A stretch of 64,000 bases of DNA from contig CM050673.1 in NCBI GenBank assembly GCA_027574665.1, positions 8,913,420 to 8,977,419 of the forward strand. Reading direction: 5' to 3'. Every line of letters starts with the position of its first letter. Positions within the stretch are counted from its first letter, which is position 1. The DNA is from Rhynochetos jubatus (lineage: Eukaryota > Chordata > Aves > Eurypygiformes > Rhynochetidae). Position numbers and translations under genes: made by a program. Below, piece by piece: positions 35,845 through 48,445 of the stretch. Under the pieces are notes generated by a model. The model was not told the origin of the DNA, did no database searches, and was given only the letters and a program-made list of their open reading frames with translations.

Positions 35845-38800
35845 GAGAAGCTCCAGCCCAAAAGGCAGCCAAAATGCAGCCCACCTCCGGGAGAATCTCA
35901 AGAGCAGGGGGTGGAGCAAGCCAGGCCTCAAACCACGAGAAGCTCCAGCCCAAAAGACAGCCAAAATCCAGCCCACATCCGGGAGAATCTCAAGAGCAGG
36001 GGGTGGAGCAAGCCAGGCCTCAAACCACGAGAAGCTCCAGCACCAAAAGGCAGCCAAAATGCAGCCCACCCCCGAGAGAATCTCAAGAGCAGGGGGTGGA
36101 GCAAGCCTGGCCTCAAACCACGAGAAGCTCCAGCCCTAAAGGCAGCCAAAATCCAGCCCACATCCGGGAGAATATCAAGAGCAGGGGGTGGAGCAAGCCA
36201 GGCCTCAAACCACGAGAAGCTCCAGCCCAAAATGCACCCAAAATCAAGCCCACATCCGGGAGAATCTCATGAGCAGGGGATGGAGCAAGCCAGGCCTCAA
36301 ACCACGAGAAGCTCCAGCCCAAAAGGCAGCCAAAATGCAGCCCACATCCGGGAGAAACTCAAGAGCAGGGGTTGGAGCAAGCCAGGCCTCAAACCACGAG
36401 AAGCTCCAGCCCAAAATAAAGCCAAACTCCAGCCCACATCCGGGAGAATCTCAAGAGTAGGGGGTGGAGAAAGCCAGGCCTCAAACCACGAGAAGCTCCA
36501 GCCCAAAAGAAAGCCAAAATGCAGCCCACATCCGGGACAATATCAAGAGCAGGGGGTGGAGCAAGCCAGGGATCAAACCACGAGAAGCTCCAGCCCAAAA
36601 GGCAGTCAAACTCCAGCCCACCTCCGGGAGAATCTCAAGAGCAGGGTGTGGAGCAAGCCAGGCCTCAAACCACGAGAAGCTCCAGCCCAAAAGGCAGCCA
36701 AAATGCAGCCCACATCCGGGAGAATCTCAAGAGCAGGGTGTGGAGCAAGCCAGGCCTCAAACCACGAGAAGCTCCGGCCAAAATGCAGCCAAAATGCAGC
36801 CCACATCCGGGAGAATCTCAAGAGCAGGGGGTGGAGCAAGCCAGGCCTCAAACCACGAGAAGCTCCAGCCCTAAAGGCAGCCAAAATGCAGCCCACATCC
36901 GGGAGAATCTCAAGAGCAGGGGGTGGAGCAAGGCAGGCCACAAACCACGAGAAGCTCCAGCCCAAAAGGCAGCCAAACTCCAGCCCACCTCCGGGAGAAT
37001 CTCAAGAGGAGGGGGTGGAGAAAGCAAGGCCTCAAACCACGAGAAGCTCCAGCCCTAAAGGCAGCGAAAATGCAGCCCACATCCGGGAGAATCTCAAGAG
37101 CAGGGGGTGGACCAAGCCAGGCCTCAAACCACGAGAAGCTCCAGCCCAAAATAAAGCCAAAATGCAGCCCACATCCGGGAGAATATCAAGAGCAGGGGGT
37201 GGAGCAAGCCAGGCCTCAAACCACGAGAAGCTCCAGCCCAAAATGCACCCAAAATCAAGCCCACATCCGGGAGAATCTCATGAGCAGGGGATGGAGCAAG
37301 CCAGGCATCAAACCACGAGAAGCTCCAGCCCAAAAGGCAGCCAAAATCCATTCCACATCAGTGAGAATCTCAAGAGTAGGGGTTGGAGCAAGCCAGGCCT
37401 CAAACCACGAGAAGGTCCAGCCCAAAAGGCAGCCAAACTCCAGCCCACCTCCGTGAGAATCTCAAGAGCAGGGGGTGGAGCAAGCCAGGCCTCAAACCAC
37501 GAGAAGCTCCAGCCCAAAAGGCAGCCAAAATGCAGCCCACATCCGGGAGAAACTCAAGAGCAGGGGTTGGAGCAAGCCAGGCCTCAAACCTCGAGAAGCT
37601 CCAGCCCAAAATAAAGCCAAACTCCAGCCCACATCCGGGAGAATCTCAAGAGTAGGGGGTGGAGAAAGCCAGGCCTCAAACCACGAGAAGCTCCAGCCCA
37701 AAAGAAAGCCAAAATGCAGCCCACATCCGGGAGAATCTCAAGAGCAGGGTGTGGAGCAAGCCAGGCCTCAAACCACGAGAAGCTCCAGCCCAAAAGGCAG
37801 TCAAACTCCAGCCCAACTCCGGGAGAATCTCAAGAGCAGGGTGTGGAGCAAGCCAGGCCTCATACCACGAGAAGCTCCAGCCCAAAAGGCAGCCAAAATG
37901 CAGCCCACATCCGGGAGAATCTCAAGAGCAGGGTGTGGAGCAAGCCAGGCCTCAAACCACGAGAAGCTCCAGCCCAGAAGGCAGCCAAAATCCAGCCCAC
38001 ATCCGGGAGAATCTCAAGAGCAGGGGGTGGAGCAAGCCAGGCCTCAAACCACGAGAAGCTCCAGCCCTAAAGGCAGCCAAAATGCAGCCCACATCCGGGA
38101 GAATCTCAAGAGCAGGGGCTGGAGCAAGCCAGGCCTCAAACCATGAGAAGCTCCAGCCCAAAAGGCAGCCAAAATGCAGCCCACCTATGGGAGAATCTCA
38201 AGAGCAGGGGGTGGAGCAAGCCAGGCCTCAAACCACGAGAAGCTCCAGCCCAAAAGGCAGTCAAACTCCAGCTAACATCCGGGAGAATCTCACGAGCAGG
38301 GGGTGGAGCAAGCCAGGCCTCAAACCACGAGAAGCTCCAGCCCAAAATGCAGCCAAAATGCAGCCCACATCCGGGAGAATCTCAAGAGCAGGGAGTGGAT
38401 CAAGACAGGCCTCAAACCACGAGAAGCTCCAGCCCAAAAGGCAGCCAAAATCCAGCCCACATCCGGGAGAAAATAAAGAGCAGGGTGTGGAGCAAGCCAG
38501 GCCTCAAACCACGAGAAGCTCCAGCCCAAAAGGCAGCCAAACTCCAGCCCACCTCCGGGAGAATCTCAAGAGGAGGGGGTGGAGAAAGCAAGGCCTCAAA
38601 CCACGAGAAGCTCCAGCCCTAAAGGCAGCGAAAATGCAGCCCACCTCCGGGAGAATCTCAAGAGCAGGGTGTGGAGCAAGCCAGGCCTCAAACCACGAGA
38701 AGCTCCAGCCCAAAAGGCAGCCAAAATGCAGCCCACCTCCGGGAGAATCTCAAGAGCAGGGGGTGGAGCAAGCCAGGCCTCAAACCACGAGAAGCTCCAG

Positions 38801-41800
38801 CCCAAAAGACAGCCAAAATCCAGCACACATCCGGGAGAATCTCAAGAGCAGGGGGTGGAGCAAGCCAGGCCTCAAACCACGAGAAGCTCCAGCACCAAAA
38901 GGCAGCCAAAATGCAGCCCACCCCCGAGAGAATCTCAAGAGCAGGGGGTGGAGCAAGCCAGGCCTCAAACCACGAGAAGCTCCAGCCCTAAAGGCAGCCA
39001 AAATCCAGCCCACATCCGGGAGAATATCAAGAGCAGGGGGTGGAGCAAGCCAGGCCTCAAACCACGAGAAGCTCCAGCCCAAAATGCACCCAAAATCAAG
39101 CCCACATCCGGGAGAATCTCATGAGCAGGGGATGGAGCAAGCCAGGCCTCAAACCACGAGAAGCTCCAGCCCAAAAGGCAGCCAAAATGCAGCCCACATC
39201 CGGGAGAAACTCAAGAGCAGGGGTTGGAGCAAGCCAGGCCTCAAACCACGAGAAGCTCCAGCCCAAAAGGCAGCCAAAATGCAGCCCACCTCCGGGAGAA
39301 TCTCAAGAGTAGGGGGTGGAGAAAGCCAGGCCTCAAACCACGAGAAGCTCCAGCCCTAAAGGCAGCCAAAATGCAGCCCACATGCGGGAGAATATCAAGA
39401 GCAGGGGGTGGAGCAAGCCAGGCCTCAAACCACGAGAAGCTCCAGCCCAAAATGCACCCAAAATCAAGCCCACATCCGGGAGAATCTCATGAGCAGGGGA
39501 TGGAGCAAGCCAGGCATCAAACCACGAGAAGCTCCAGCCCAAAATGCAGCCAAAATCCATTCCACGTCAGTGAGAATCTCAAGAGTAGGGGTTGGAGCAA
39601 GCCAGGCCTCAAACCACGAGAAGCTCCAGCCCAAAAGGCAGCCAAACTCCAGCCCACCTCCGTGAGAATCTCAAGAGCAGGGGGTGGAGCAAGCCAGGCC
39701 TCAAACCACGAGAAGCTCCAGCCCAAAAGGCAGCCAAAATGCAGCCCACATCCGGGAGAAACTCAAGAGCAGGGGTTGGAGCAAGCCAGGCCTCAAACCT
39801 CGAGAAGCTCCAGCCCAAAATAAAGCCAAACTCCAGCCCACATCCGGGAGAATCTCAAGAGTAGGGGGTGGAGAAAGCGAGGCCTCAAACCACGAGAAGC
39901 TCCAGCCCAAAAGAAAGCCAAAATGCAGCCCACATCCGGGAGAATCTCAAGAGCAGGGTGTGGAGCAAGCCAGGCCTCAAACCACGAGAAGCTCCAGCCC
40001 AAAAGGCAGTCAAACTCCAGCCCACCTCCGGGAGAATCTCAAGAGCAGGGTGTGGAGCAAGCCAGGCCTCATACCACGAGAAGCTCCAGCCCAAAAGGCA
40101 GCCAAAATGCAGCCCACATCCGGGAGAATCTCAAGAGCAGGGTGTGGAGCAAGCCAGGCCTCAAACCACGAGAAGCTCCAGCCCAGAAGGCAGCCAAAAT
40201 CCAGCCCACATCCGGGAGAATCTCAAGAGCAGGGGGTGGAGCAAGCCAGGCCTCAAACCACGAGAAGCTCCAGCCCAAAAGGCAGCCAAAATGCAGCCCA
40301 CATCCGGGAGAATCTCAAGAGCAGGGGCTGGAGCAAGCCAGGCCTCAAACCATGAGAAGCTCCAGCTCAAAATGCAGCGAAAATGCAGCCCACCTATGGG
40401 AGAATCTCAAGAGCAGGGGGTGGAGCAAGCCAGGCCTCAAACCACGAGAAGCTCCAGCCCAAAAGGCAGTCAAACTCCAGCTCACATCCGGGAGAATCTC
40501 ACGAGCAGGGGGTGGAGCAAGCCAGGCCTCAAACCACGAGAAGCTCCAGCCCAAAATGCAGCCAAAATGCAGCCCACATCCGGGAGAAAATAAAGAGCAG
40601 GGTGTGGAGCAAGCCAGGCCTCAAACCACGAGAAGCTCCAGCCCAAAAGGCAGCCAAAATGCAGCCCACATCCGGGAGAATCTCAAGAGCAGGGGGTGGA
40701 GAAAGCAAGGCCTCAAACCACGAGAAGCTCCAGCCCAAAAGATAGTCAAACTCCAGCCCACATCCGGGAGAATCTCAAGAGCAGGGGGTGGATCAAGACA
40801 GGCCTCAAACCACGAGAAGCTCCAGCCCAAAATACAGCCAAAATGCAGCGCACCTCCTGGAGAATCTCAAGAGCAGGGGGTGGAGCAAGACAGGCCTCAA
40901 ACCACGAGAAGCTCCAGCCCAAAAGGCAGCCAAACTCCAGCCCACATCCAGGAGAATATCAAGAGCAAGGGGGTGGAGCAAGCCAGGCCTCAAACCACGA
41001 GATGCTCCAGCCCAAAAGGCAGCCAAAATGCAGACCACATCCGGGAGAAACTCAAGAGCAGGGGCTGGAGCAAGCCAGGCCTCAAACCACGAGAAGCTCC
41101 AGCTCAAAATTCAGCGAAAATGCAGCCCACGTCCGGGAGAATCTCAAGAGCAGGGGGTGGAGCAAGGCAGGCCACAAACCACGAGAAGCTCCAGCCCAAA
41201 AGGCAGCCAAACTCCAGCCCAACTCCGGGAGAATCTGAAGAGGAGGGGGTGGAGCAAGACAGGCCTCAAACCACGAGAAGCTCCAGCCCAAAATAAAGCC
41301 AAAATGCAGCCCACATCCGGGAGAATCTCAAGAGCAGGGGGTGGATCAAGACAGGCCTCAAACCACGAGAAGCTCCAGCCCAAAATGCAGCCAAAATGCA
41401 GCCCACATCCGGGAGAATCTCAAGAGCAGGGAGTGGATCAAGCCAGGCCTCAAACCACGAGAAGCTCCAGCCCAAAATGCAGCCAAACTCCAGCCCACCT
41501 CCGGGAGAATCTCAAGAGCAGGGGTTGGAGCAAGCCAGGCCTCAAACTACGAGAAGCTCCAGCCCAAAATACAGCCAAAATGCAGCGCACCTCCTGGAGA
41601 ATCTCAAGAGCAGGGGGTGGAGCAAGACAGGCCTCAAACCACGAAAAGCTCCAGCCCAAAAGGCAGCCAAACTCCAGCCCACATCCAGGAGAATATCAAG
41701 AGCAAGGGGGTGGAGCAAGCCAGGCCTCAAACCACGAGATGCTCCAGCCCAAAAGGCAGCCAAAATGCAGACCACATCCGGGAGAAACTCAAGAGCAGGG

Positions 41801-43776
41801 GCTGGAGCAAGCCAGGCCTCAAACCACGAGAAGCTCCAGCTCAAAATTCAGCGAAAATGCAGCCCACGTCCGGGAGAATCTCAAGAGCAGGGGGTGGAGC
41901 AAGGCAGGCCACAAACCACGAGAAGCTCCAGCCCAAAAGGCAGCCAAACTCCAGCCCAACTCCGGGAGAATCTGAAGAGGAGGGGGTGGAGCAAGACAGG
42001 CCTCAAACCACGAGAAACTCCAGCCCAAAATAAAGCCAAAATGCAGCCCACATCCGGGAGAATCTCAAGAGCAGGGGGTGGAGCAAGCCAGGCCTCAAAC
42101 CTCGAGAAGCTCCAGCCCAAAAGGCAGCCAAAATCCAGCCCACATCCGGGAGAATCTCAAGAGCAGGGGGTGGAGCAAGCCAGGCCTCAAACCACGAGAA
42201 GCTCCAGCCCTAAAGGCAGCCAAAATCCAGCCCACATCCGGGAGAATCTCAAGAGTAGGGGTTGGAGCAAGCCAGGCCTCAAACCACGAGAAGCTCCAGC
42301 CCAAAAGGCAGCCAAAGTCCAGCCCACCTGCGGGAGAATCTCAAGAGCAGGGTGTGGAGCAAGCCAGGCCTCAAACCACGAGAAGCTCCAGCCCAAAAGG
42401 CAGCCAAAATGCAGCTCACATCCGGGAGAATCTCAAGAGCAGGGTGTGGAGCAAGCCAGGCCTCAAACCACGAGAAGCTCCAGCCCAAAAGGCAGCCAAA
42501 CTCCAGCCCACATGCGGGAGAATCTCAAGAGCAGGGGGTGGAGCAAGCCAGGCCTCAAACCACGAGAAGCTCCAGCCCAAAAGGCAGCCAAAATGCAGCC
42601 CACATCCGGGAGAATCTCACGAGCAGGGGGTGGAGCAAGCCAGGCCTCAAACCACGAGAAGCTCCAGCACCAAAAGGCAGCCAAAATGCAGCCCACCCCC
42701 GAGAGAATCTCAAGAGCAGGGGGTGGAGCAAGCCAGGCCTCAAACCAGGAGAAGCTCCAGCCCTAAAGGCAGCCAAAATCCAGCCCACATGCGGGAGAAT
42801 CTCAAGAGCAGGGGGTGGAGCAAGCCAGGCCTCAAACCACGAGAAGCTCCAGCCCAAAATGCACCCAAAATCAAGCCCACATCCGGGACAATCTCATGAG
42901 CAGGGGATGGAGCAAGCCAGGCCTGAAACCACGAGAAGCTCCAGCCCAAAATGCAGCCAAAATCCATTCCACATCAGTGAGAATCTCAAGAGTAGGGGTT
43001 GGAGCAAGCCAGGCCTCAAACCACGAGAAGCTCCAGCCCAAAAGGCAGCCAAACTCCAGGCCACCTCCGTGAGAATATCAAGAGCAGGGGGTGGAGCAAG
43101 CCAGGCCTCAAACCACAAGAAGCTCCAGCCCAAAAGGCAGCCAAAATGCAGCCCACATCCGGGAGAAACTCAAGAGCAGGGGTTGGAGCAAGCCAGGCCT
43201 CAAACCTCGAGAAGCTCCAGCCCAAAATAAAGCCAAACTCCAGCCCACCTCCGGGAGAATCTCAAGAGTAGGGGGTGGAGAAAGCCAGGCCTCAAACCAC
43301 GAGAAGCTCCAGCCCAAAAGAAAGCCAAACTCCAGCCCACATCCGGGAGAATCTCAAGAGCAGGGGGTGGAGCAAGCCAGGCCTCAAACCACGAGAAGCT
43401 CCAGCCCAGAAGGCAGCCAAAATGCAGCCCACATCCGGGAGAATCTCAAGAGCAGGGGGTGGAGCAAGCCAGGCCTCAAACCACGAGAAGCTCCAGCCCA
43501 AAAGGCAGCCAAAATGCAGCCCACATCCGGTAGAATCTCAAGAGCAGGGGCTGGAGCAAGCCAGGCCTCAAACCATGAGAAGATCCAGCTCAAAATGCAG
43601 CGAAAATGCAGCCCACCTATGGGAGAATCTCAAGAGCAGGGGGTGGAGCAAGCCAGGCCTCAAACCACGAGAAGCTCCAGCCCAAAAGGCAGTCAAACTC
43701 CAGCTCACATCCGGGAGAATCTCAAGAGCAGGGGGTGGAGCAAGCCAGGCCTCAAACCACGAGAAGCTCCAGCCCA
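35845..43776 (+). repeat. Super-unit C-D, copy 2 (~7.9 kb)
   Basis: Block C copy 3 (35845-38500) is followed by block D copy 2 (39172-43776). The 33425-35760 part of copy 1 and the 41341-43676 part here agree at +7916 bp over more than 2.3 kb with hardly a visible difference: conceptual translations across 34346-35314 and 42262-43230 are identical over 322 residues. Visible differences are mainly whole monomers gained or lost. The four-monomer insertion around 38.8-39.17 kb contains a 93 bp CAGCACCAAAAG marker at 38894, which explains the extra base in the offset. Further markers lie at 36042 and 42669. This is the most recent large duplication in the window. Confidence 0.85.
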
Positions 43777-44948
43777 AAAGATAGTCAAACTCCAGCCCAC
43801 ATCCGGGAGAATCTCAAGAGCAGGGGGTGGATCAAGACAGGCCTCAAACCACGAGAAGCTCCAGCCCAAAATGCAGCCAAAATGCAGCCCACATCCGGGA
43901 GAATCTCAAGAGCAGGGAGTGGATCAAGACAGGCCTCAAACCACGAGAAGCTCCAGCCCAAAAGGCAGCCAAAATCCAGCCCACCTCCGGGAGAATCTCA
44001 AGAGCAGGGGGTGGAGCAAGCCAGGCCTCAAACCTCGAGAAGCTCCAGCCCAAAATGCAGCCAAACTCCAGCCTACCTCCGTGAGAATCTCAAGAGCAGG
44101 GGTTGGAGCAAGCCAGGCCTCAAACTACGAGAAGCTCCAGCCCAAAATAAAGCCAAAATGCAGCCCACATCCGGGAGAATCTCAAGAGCAGGGGGTGGAG
44201 CAAGCCAGGCCTTAAACCTCGAGAAGCTCCAGCCCAAAATGCAGCAAAACTCCAGCCCACCTCCGTGAGAATCTCAAGAGCAGGGGGTGTAGAAAGCCAG
44301 GCCTCAAACCAGGAGAAGCTCCAACCCAAAAGGCAGCCAAACTCCAGCGCACCTCCGGGAGAATCTCAAGAGCAGGGGGTGGAGCAAGACAGGCCTCAAA
44401 CCACGAGAAGCTCCAGCCCAAAAGGCAGCCAAACTCCAGCCCACATCCAGGAGAATATCAAGAGCAAGGGGGTGGAGCAAGCCAGGCCTCAAACCACGAG
44501 AAGCTCCAGCCCAAAAGGCAGCCAAAATGCAGCTCACATCCGGGAGAATATCAAGAGCAGGGGTTGGAGCAAGCCAGGGCTCAAACCACGAGAAGCTCCA
44601 GCCCAAAAGAAAGCCAAACTCCAGCCCACCTCCGTGAGAATCTCAAGAGCAGGGGGTGGAGCACCCCAGGCCTCAAACCACGAGAAGCTCCAGCCCAAAA
44701 AGCAGCCAAAATGCAGCCCACGTCCGGGAGAATCTCAAGAGCAGGGTGTGGAGCAAGCCAGGCCTCAAACCACGAGAAGCTCCAGCCCAAAACGCAGCCA
44801 AAATGCATCCCATGTCCGGGAGAATCTCAAGAGCAGGGGGTGGAGCAAGCCAGGCCTCAAACCACGAGAAGCTCCAGCCCAAAAGGCAGCAAAAATCCAG
44901 CCCACATCCGGGAGAATATCAAGAGCAGGGGGTGGAGCAAGCCAGGCC
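43777..44948 (+). repeat. Array segment, transition from block D to HOR G
   Basis: About 13 monomers, including GATAGTCAAAC near 43789, two CAGGGAGTGGATC or GGGTGGATC units, GCAAGGGGGTGG (a 1 bp insertion near 44464), and a unique GAGCACCCCAGG variant near 44660. Positions 44673-44860 resemble 46054-46240 (+1381, 15 units plus 1 bp). Only satellite is seen. Confidence 0.65.
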
Positions 44949-47900
44949 TCAAACCACGAGAAGCTCCAGCCCAAAATGCAGCCCAACTCCAGGCCACCTC
45001 CGTGAGAATCTCAAGAGCAGAGGGTGGAGCAAGCCACGCCTCAAAACTCGAGAAGCTCCAGCCCAAAAGGCAGCCAAACTCCAGCCCACATCCAGGAGAA
45101 TATCAAGAGCAAGGGGGTGGAGCAAGCCAGGCCTCAAACCACGAGGAGCTCCAGCCCAAAAGGCAGCCAAAATGCAGCCCACCTCCGGGAGAATATCAAG
45201 AGCAGAGTTTGGAGCAAGCCAGGCCTCAAACTACGAGAAGCTCCAGCCCAAAAGGCAGCCAAAATCCAGCCCACATCCGGGAGAAAATAAAGAGCAGGGG
45301 GTGGAGCAAGCCAGGCCTCAAACCACGAGAAGCTCCAGCCCAAAATGCAGCCAAAATGCAGCCCACATCTGGGAGAATCTCAAGAGCAGGGGGTGGAGCA
45401 AGCCAGGCCTCAAACCAGGAGAAGCTCCAGCTCAAAATGCAGCCAAAATGCAGCCCACCTGCGGGAGAATCTCAAGAGCAGGGGGTGGATGAAGACAGGC
45501 CTCAAACCACGAGAAGCTCCAGCCCAAAAGGCAGCCAAAATCCAGCCCACGTCCGGGAGAATCTCAAGAGCAGGGGGTGGAGTAAGCCAGTCCTCAAACC
45601 ACGAAAAGCTCCAGCCCCAAAGGCAGCCAAAATGCAGCCCACATCCGGGACAATATCAAGAGCAGGGGGTGGAGCAAGGCAGGCCTCAAACCACGAGAAG
45701 CTCCAGCCCAAAATGCAGCTAAAATGCAGCCCACCTCCGGGAGAATATCAAGAGCAGGGGTTGGAGCAAGCCAGGCCTCAAACCACGAGAAGCTCCAGCC
45801 CAAAAGAAAGCCAAACTCCAGCCCACCTCCGTGAGAAACTCAAGAGCAGGGGGTGGAGCAAGCCAGGCCTCAAACCACGAGAAGCTCCAGCCCAAAAAGC
45901 AGCCAAAATGCAGCTCACATCCGGGAGAATATCAAGAGCAGGGGTTGGAGCAAGCCAGGGCTCAAACCACAAGAAGCTCCAGCCCAAAAGAAAGCCAAAC
46001 TCCAGCCCACCTCCGTGAGAATCTCAAGAGCAGGGGGTGGAGCAAGCCAGGCCTCAAACCACGAGAAGCTCCAGCCCAAAAGGCAGCCAAAATGCAGCCC
46101 ACGTCCGGGAGAATCTCAAGAGCAGGGTGTGGAGCAAGCCAGGCCTCAAACCACGAGAAGCTCCAGCCCAAAAGGCAGCCAAAATGCAGCCCATGTCCGG
46201 GAGAATCTCAAGAGCAGGGGGTGGAGCAAGCCAGGCCTCAAACCACGAGAAGCTCCAGCCCAAAAGGCAGCAAAAATCCAGCCCACATCCGGGAGAATAT
46301 CAAGAGCAGGGGCTGGAGCAAGCCAGGCCTCAAACCACGAGAAGCTCCAGCCCAAAAGACAGTCAAACTCCAGCCCACATCCGGGAGAATCTCAAGAGCA
46401 GGGGGTGGATCAAGACAGGCCTCAAACCACGAGAAGCTCCAGCCCAAAAGGCAGCCAAAATCCAGCCCACATCTGGGAGAATCTCAAGAGCAGGGAGTGG
46501 ATCAAGACAGGCCTCAAACCACGAGAAGCTCCAGCCGTAAATGCAGCCAAAATGCAGCCCACCTCCGGGAGAATCTCAAGAGCAGGGGGTGGAGCAAGCC
46601 AGGCCTCAAACCTCGAGAAGCTCCAGCCCAAAATGCAGCCAAACTCCAGCCCACCTCCGTGAGAATCTCAAGAGCAGGGGGTGGAGCAAGCCAGGCCTCA
46701 AACCACGAGAACCTCCAGCCCAAAATGCAGCCAAACTCCAGGCCACCTCCGTGAGAATCTCAAGAGCAGAGGGTGGAGCAAGCCACGCCTCAAAACTCGA
46801 GAAGCTCCAGCCCAAAAGGCAGCCAAAATCCAGCCCACATCCGGGAGAATCTCAAGAGCAGGGAGTGGATCAAGACAGGCCTCAAACCACGAAAAGCTCC
46901 AGCCCCAAAGGCAGCCAAAATGCAGCCCACATCCGGGACAATATCAAGAGCAGGGGGTGGAGCAAGGCAGGCCTCAAACCACGAGAAGCTCCAGCCCAAA
47001 ATGCAGCCAAAATGCAGCCCACCTCCGGGAGAATCTCAAGAGCAGGGGGTGGAGCAAGCCAGGCCTCAAACCACGAGAAGCTCCAGCCCAAAAAGCAGCC
47101 AAAATGCAGCTCACATCCGGGAGAATATCAAGAGCAGGGGTTGGAGCAAGCCAGGGCTCAAACCACGAGAAGCTCCAGCCCAAAATAAAGGCAAACTCCA
47201 GCCCACCTCCGTGAGAAACTCAAGAGCAGGGGGTGGAGCAAGCCAGGCCTCAAACCACGAGAAGCTCCAGCCCAAAAGGCAGCCAAAATGCAGCCCACAT
47301 CCGGGAGAAACTCAAGAGCAGGGGGTGGAGCAAGCCAGGCTTCAAACCACGAGAAGCTCCAGCCCCAAAGGCAGCCAAAATGCAGCCCACATCCGGGACA
47401 ATATCAAGAGCAGGGGGTGGAGCAAGGCAGGCCTCAAACCATGAGAAGCTCCAGCCCAAAATGCAGCCAAACTCCAGCCCACATCCGGGAGAATCTCAAG
47501 AGCAGGGGCTGGAGCAATCCAGGCCTCAAACCACGAGAAGCTCCAGCCCCAAAGGCAGCCAAAATCCAGCCCACATCCGGGAGAATATCAAGAGCAGGGG
47601 GTGGAGCAAGCCAGGCCTCAAACCACGAGAAGCTCCAGCCCCAAAGGCAGCCAAACTCCAGCCCACCTCCGTGAGAATCTCAAGAGCAGGGGGTGGAGCA
47701 AGCCAGGCCTCAAACCACGAGAACCTCCAGCCCAAAATGCAGCCAAACTCCAGGCCACCTCCGTGAGAATCTCAAGAGCAGAGGGTGGAGCAAGCCACGC
47801 CTCAAACCTCAAGAAGCTCCAGCCCAAAAGGCAGCCAAACTCCAGCCCACATCCAGGAGAATATCAAGAGCAAGGGGGTGGAGCAAGCCAGGCCTCAAAC

Positions 47901-48290
47901 CACGAGAAGCTCCAGCCCAAAAGGCAGCCAAAATGCAGCCCACATCCGGGAGAAACTCAAGAGCAGGGGGTGGAGCAAGCCAGGCCTCAAACCACGAGGA
48001 GCTCCAGCCCAAAAGGCAGCCAAAATGCAGCCCACCTCCGGGAGAATCTCAAGAGCAGAGGTTGGAGCAAGCCAGGCCTCAAACTACGAGAAGCTCCAGC
48101 CCAAAGGCAGCCAAAATCCAGACAACATCCGGGAGAAAATAAAGAGCAGGGGGTGGAGCAAGCCAGGCCTCAAACCACGAGAAGCTCCAACCCAAAAGGC
48201 AGCCAAAATGCAGCCCACATCCGGGAGAATCTCAAGAGCAGGGGCTGGAGCAAGCCAGGCCTCAAACCACGAGAAGCTCCAGCCCAAAAG
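44949..48290 (+). repeat. HOR G, copy 1 (3.2-3.5 kb period)
   Basis: This block matches the next one at offsets of 3497 bp (44949-45270), 3405 bp (45502-45700), 3497 bp (45778-45990) and 3221 bp (46514-48290), each a whole number of units plus 1 bp. Tags are AGCCACGCCTCAAAAC, CCAGGCCACCTCCGTG, CACGAGGAGCTCC, GGGTGGATGAAGACAGG, and CAGCCCCAAAGGCAG. The changing offset shows copy 1 and copy 2 have gained and lost monomers since they parted. Confidence 0.8.
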
Positions 48291-48445
48291 ACAGTCAAAC
48301 TCCAGCCCACATCCGGGAGAATCTCAAGAGCAGGGGGTGGATCAAGACAGGCCTCAAACCACGAGAAGCTCCAGCCGTAAATGCAGCCAAAATGCAGCCC
48401 ACCTCCGTGAGAATCTCAAGAGCAGGGGGTGGAGCAAGCCAGGCC

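Larger units (their letters stand above)
28590..35860 (+). repeat. Super-unit C-D, copy 1 (~7.3 kb)
   Basis: This consists of block C copy 2 (28590-30585) followed by block D copy 1 (about 30980-35860). Relative to copy 2 of the super-unit, the offset runs 7363, 7731, 7915, 7823, 8192, 8100 and 7916 bp from left to right, steps of +4, +2, -1, +4 (plus 1 bp), -1 and -2 monomers. Block C copy 2 lacks four monomers of copy 1; the join lies near 29590, where a GGCCACAAACC unit runs straight into ATCCATTCCACATC. Block D contains CCTATGGGAG, CAGGGAGTGGATC, GATAGTCAAACTCC and CACGAGATGCTCC tags. A 93 bp CAGCACCAAAAG marker lies at 28679 and another at 34753. Confidence 0.85.

Noticed and set aside
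34346-43230. The near-identical 7.9 kb copies as a possible assembly duplication
   Set aside because: Not excluded, but less likely: the copies differ by several whole-monomer gains and losses and by flanking context, which a simple duplicated contig join would not give.
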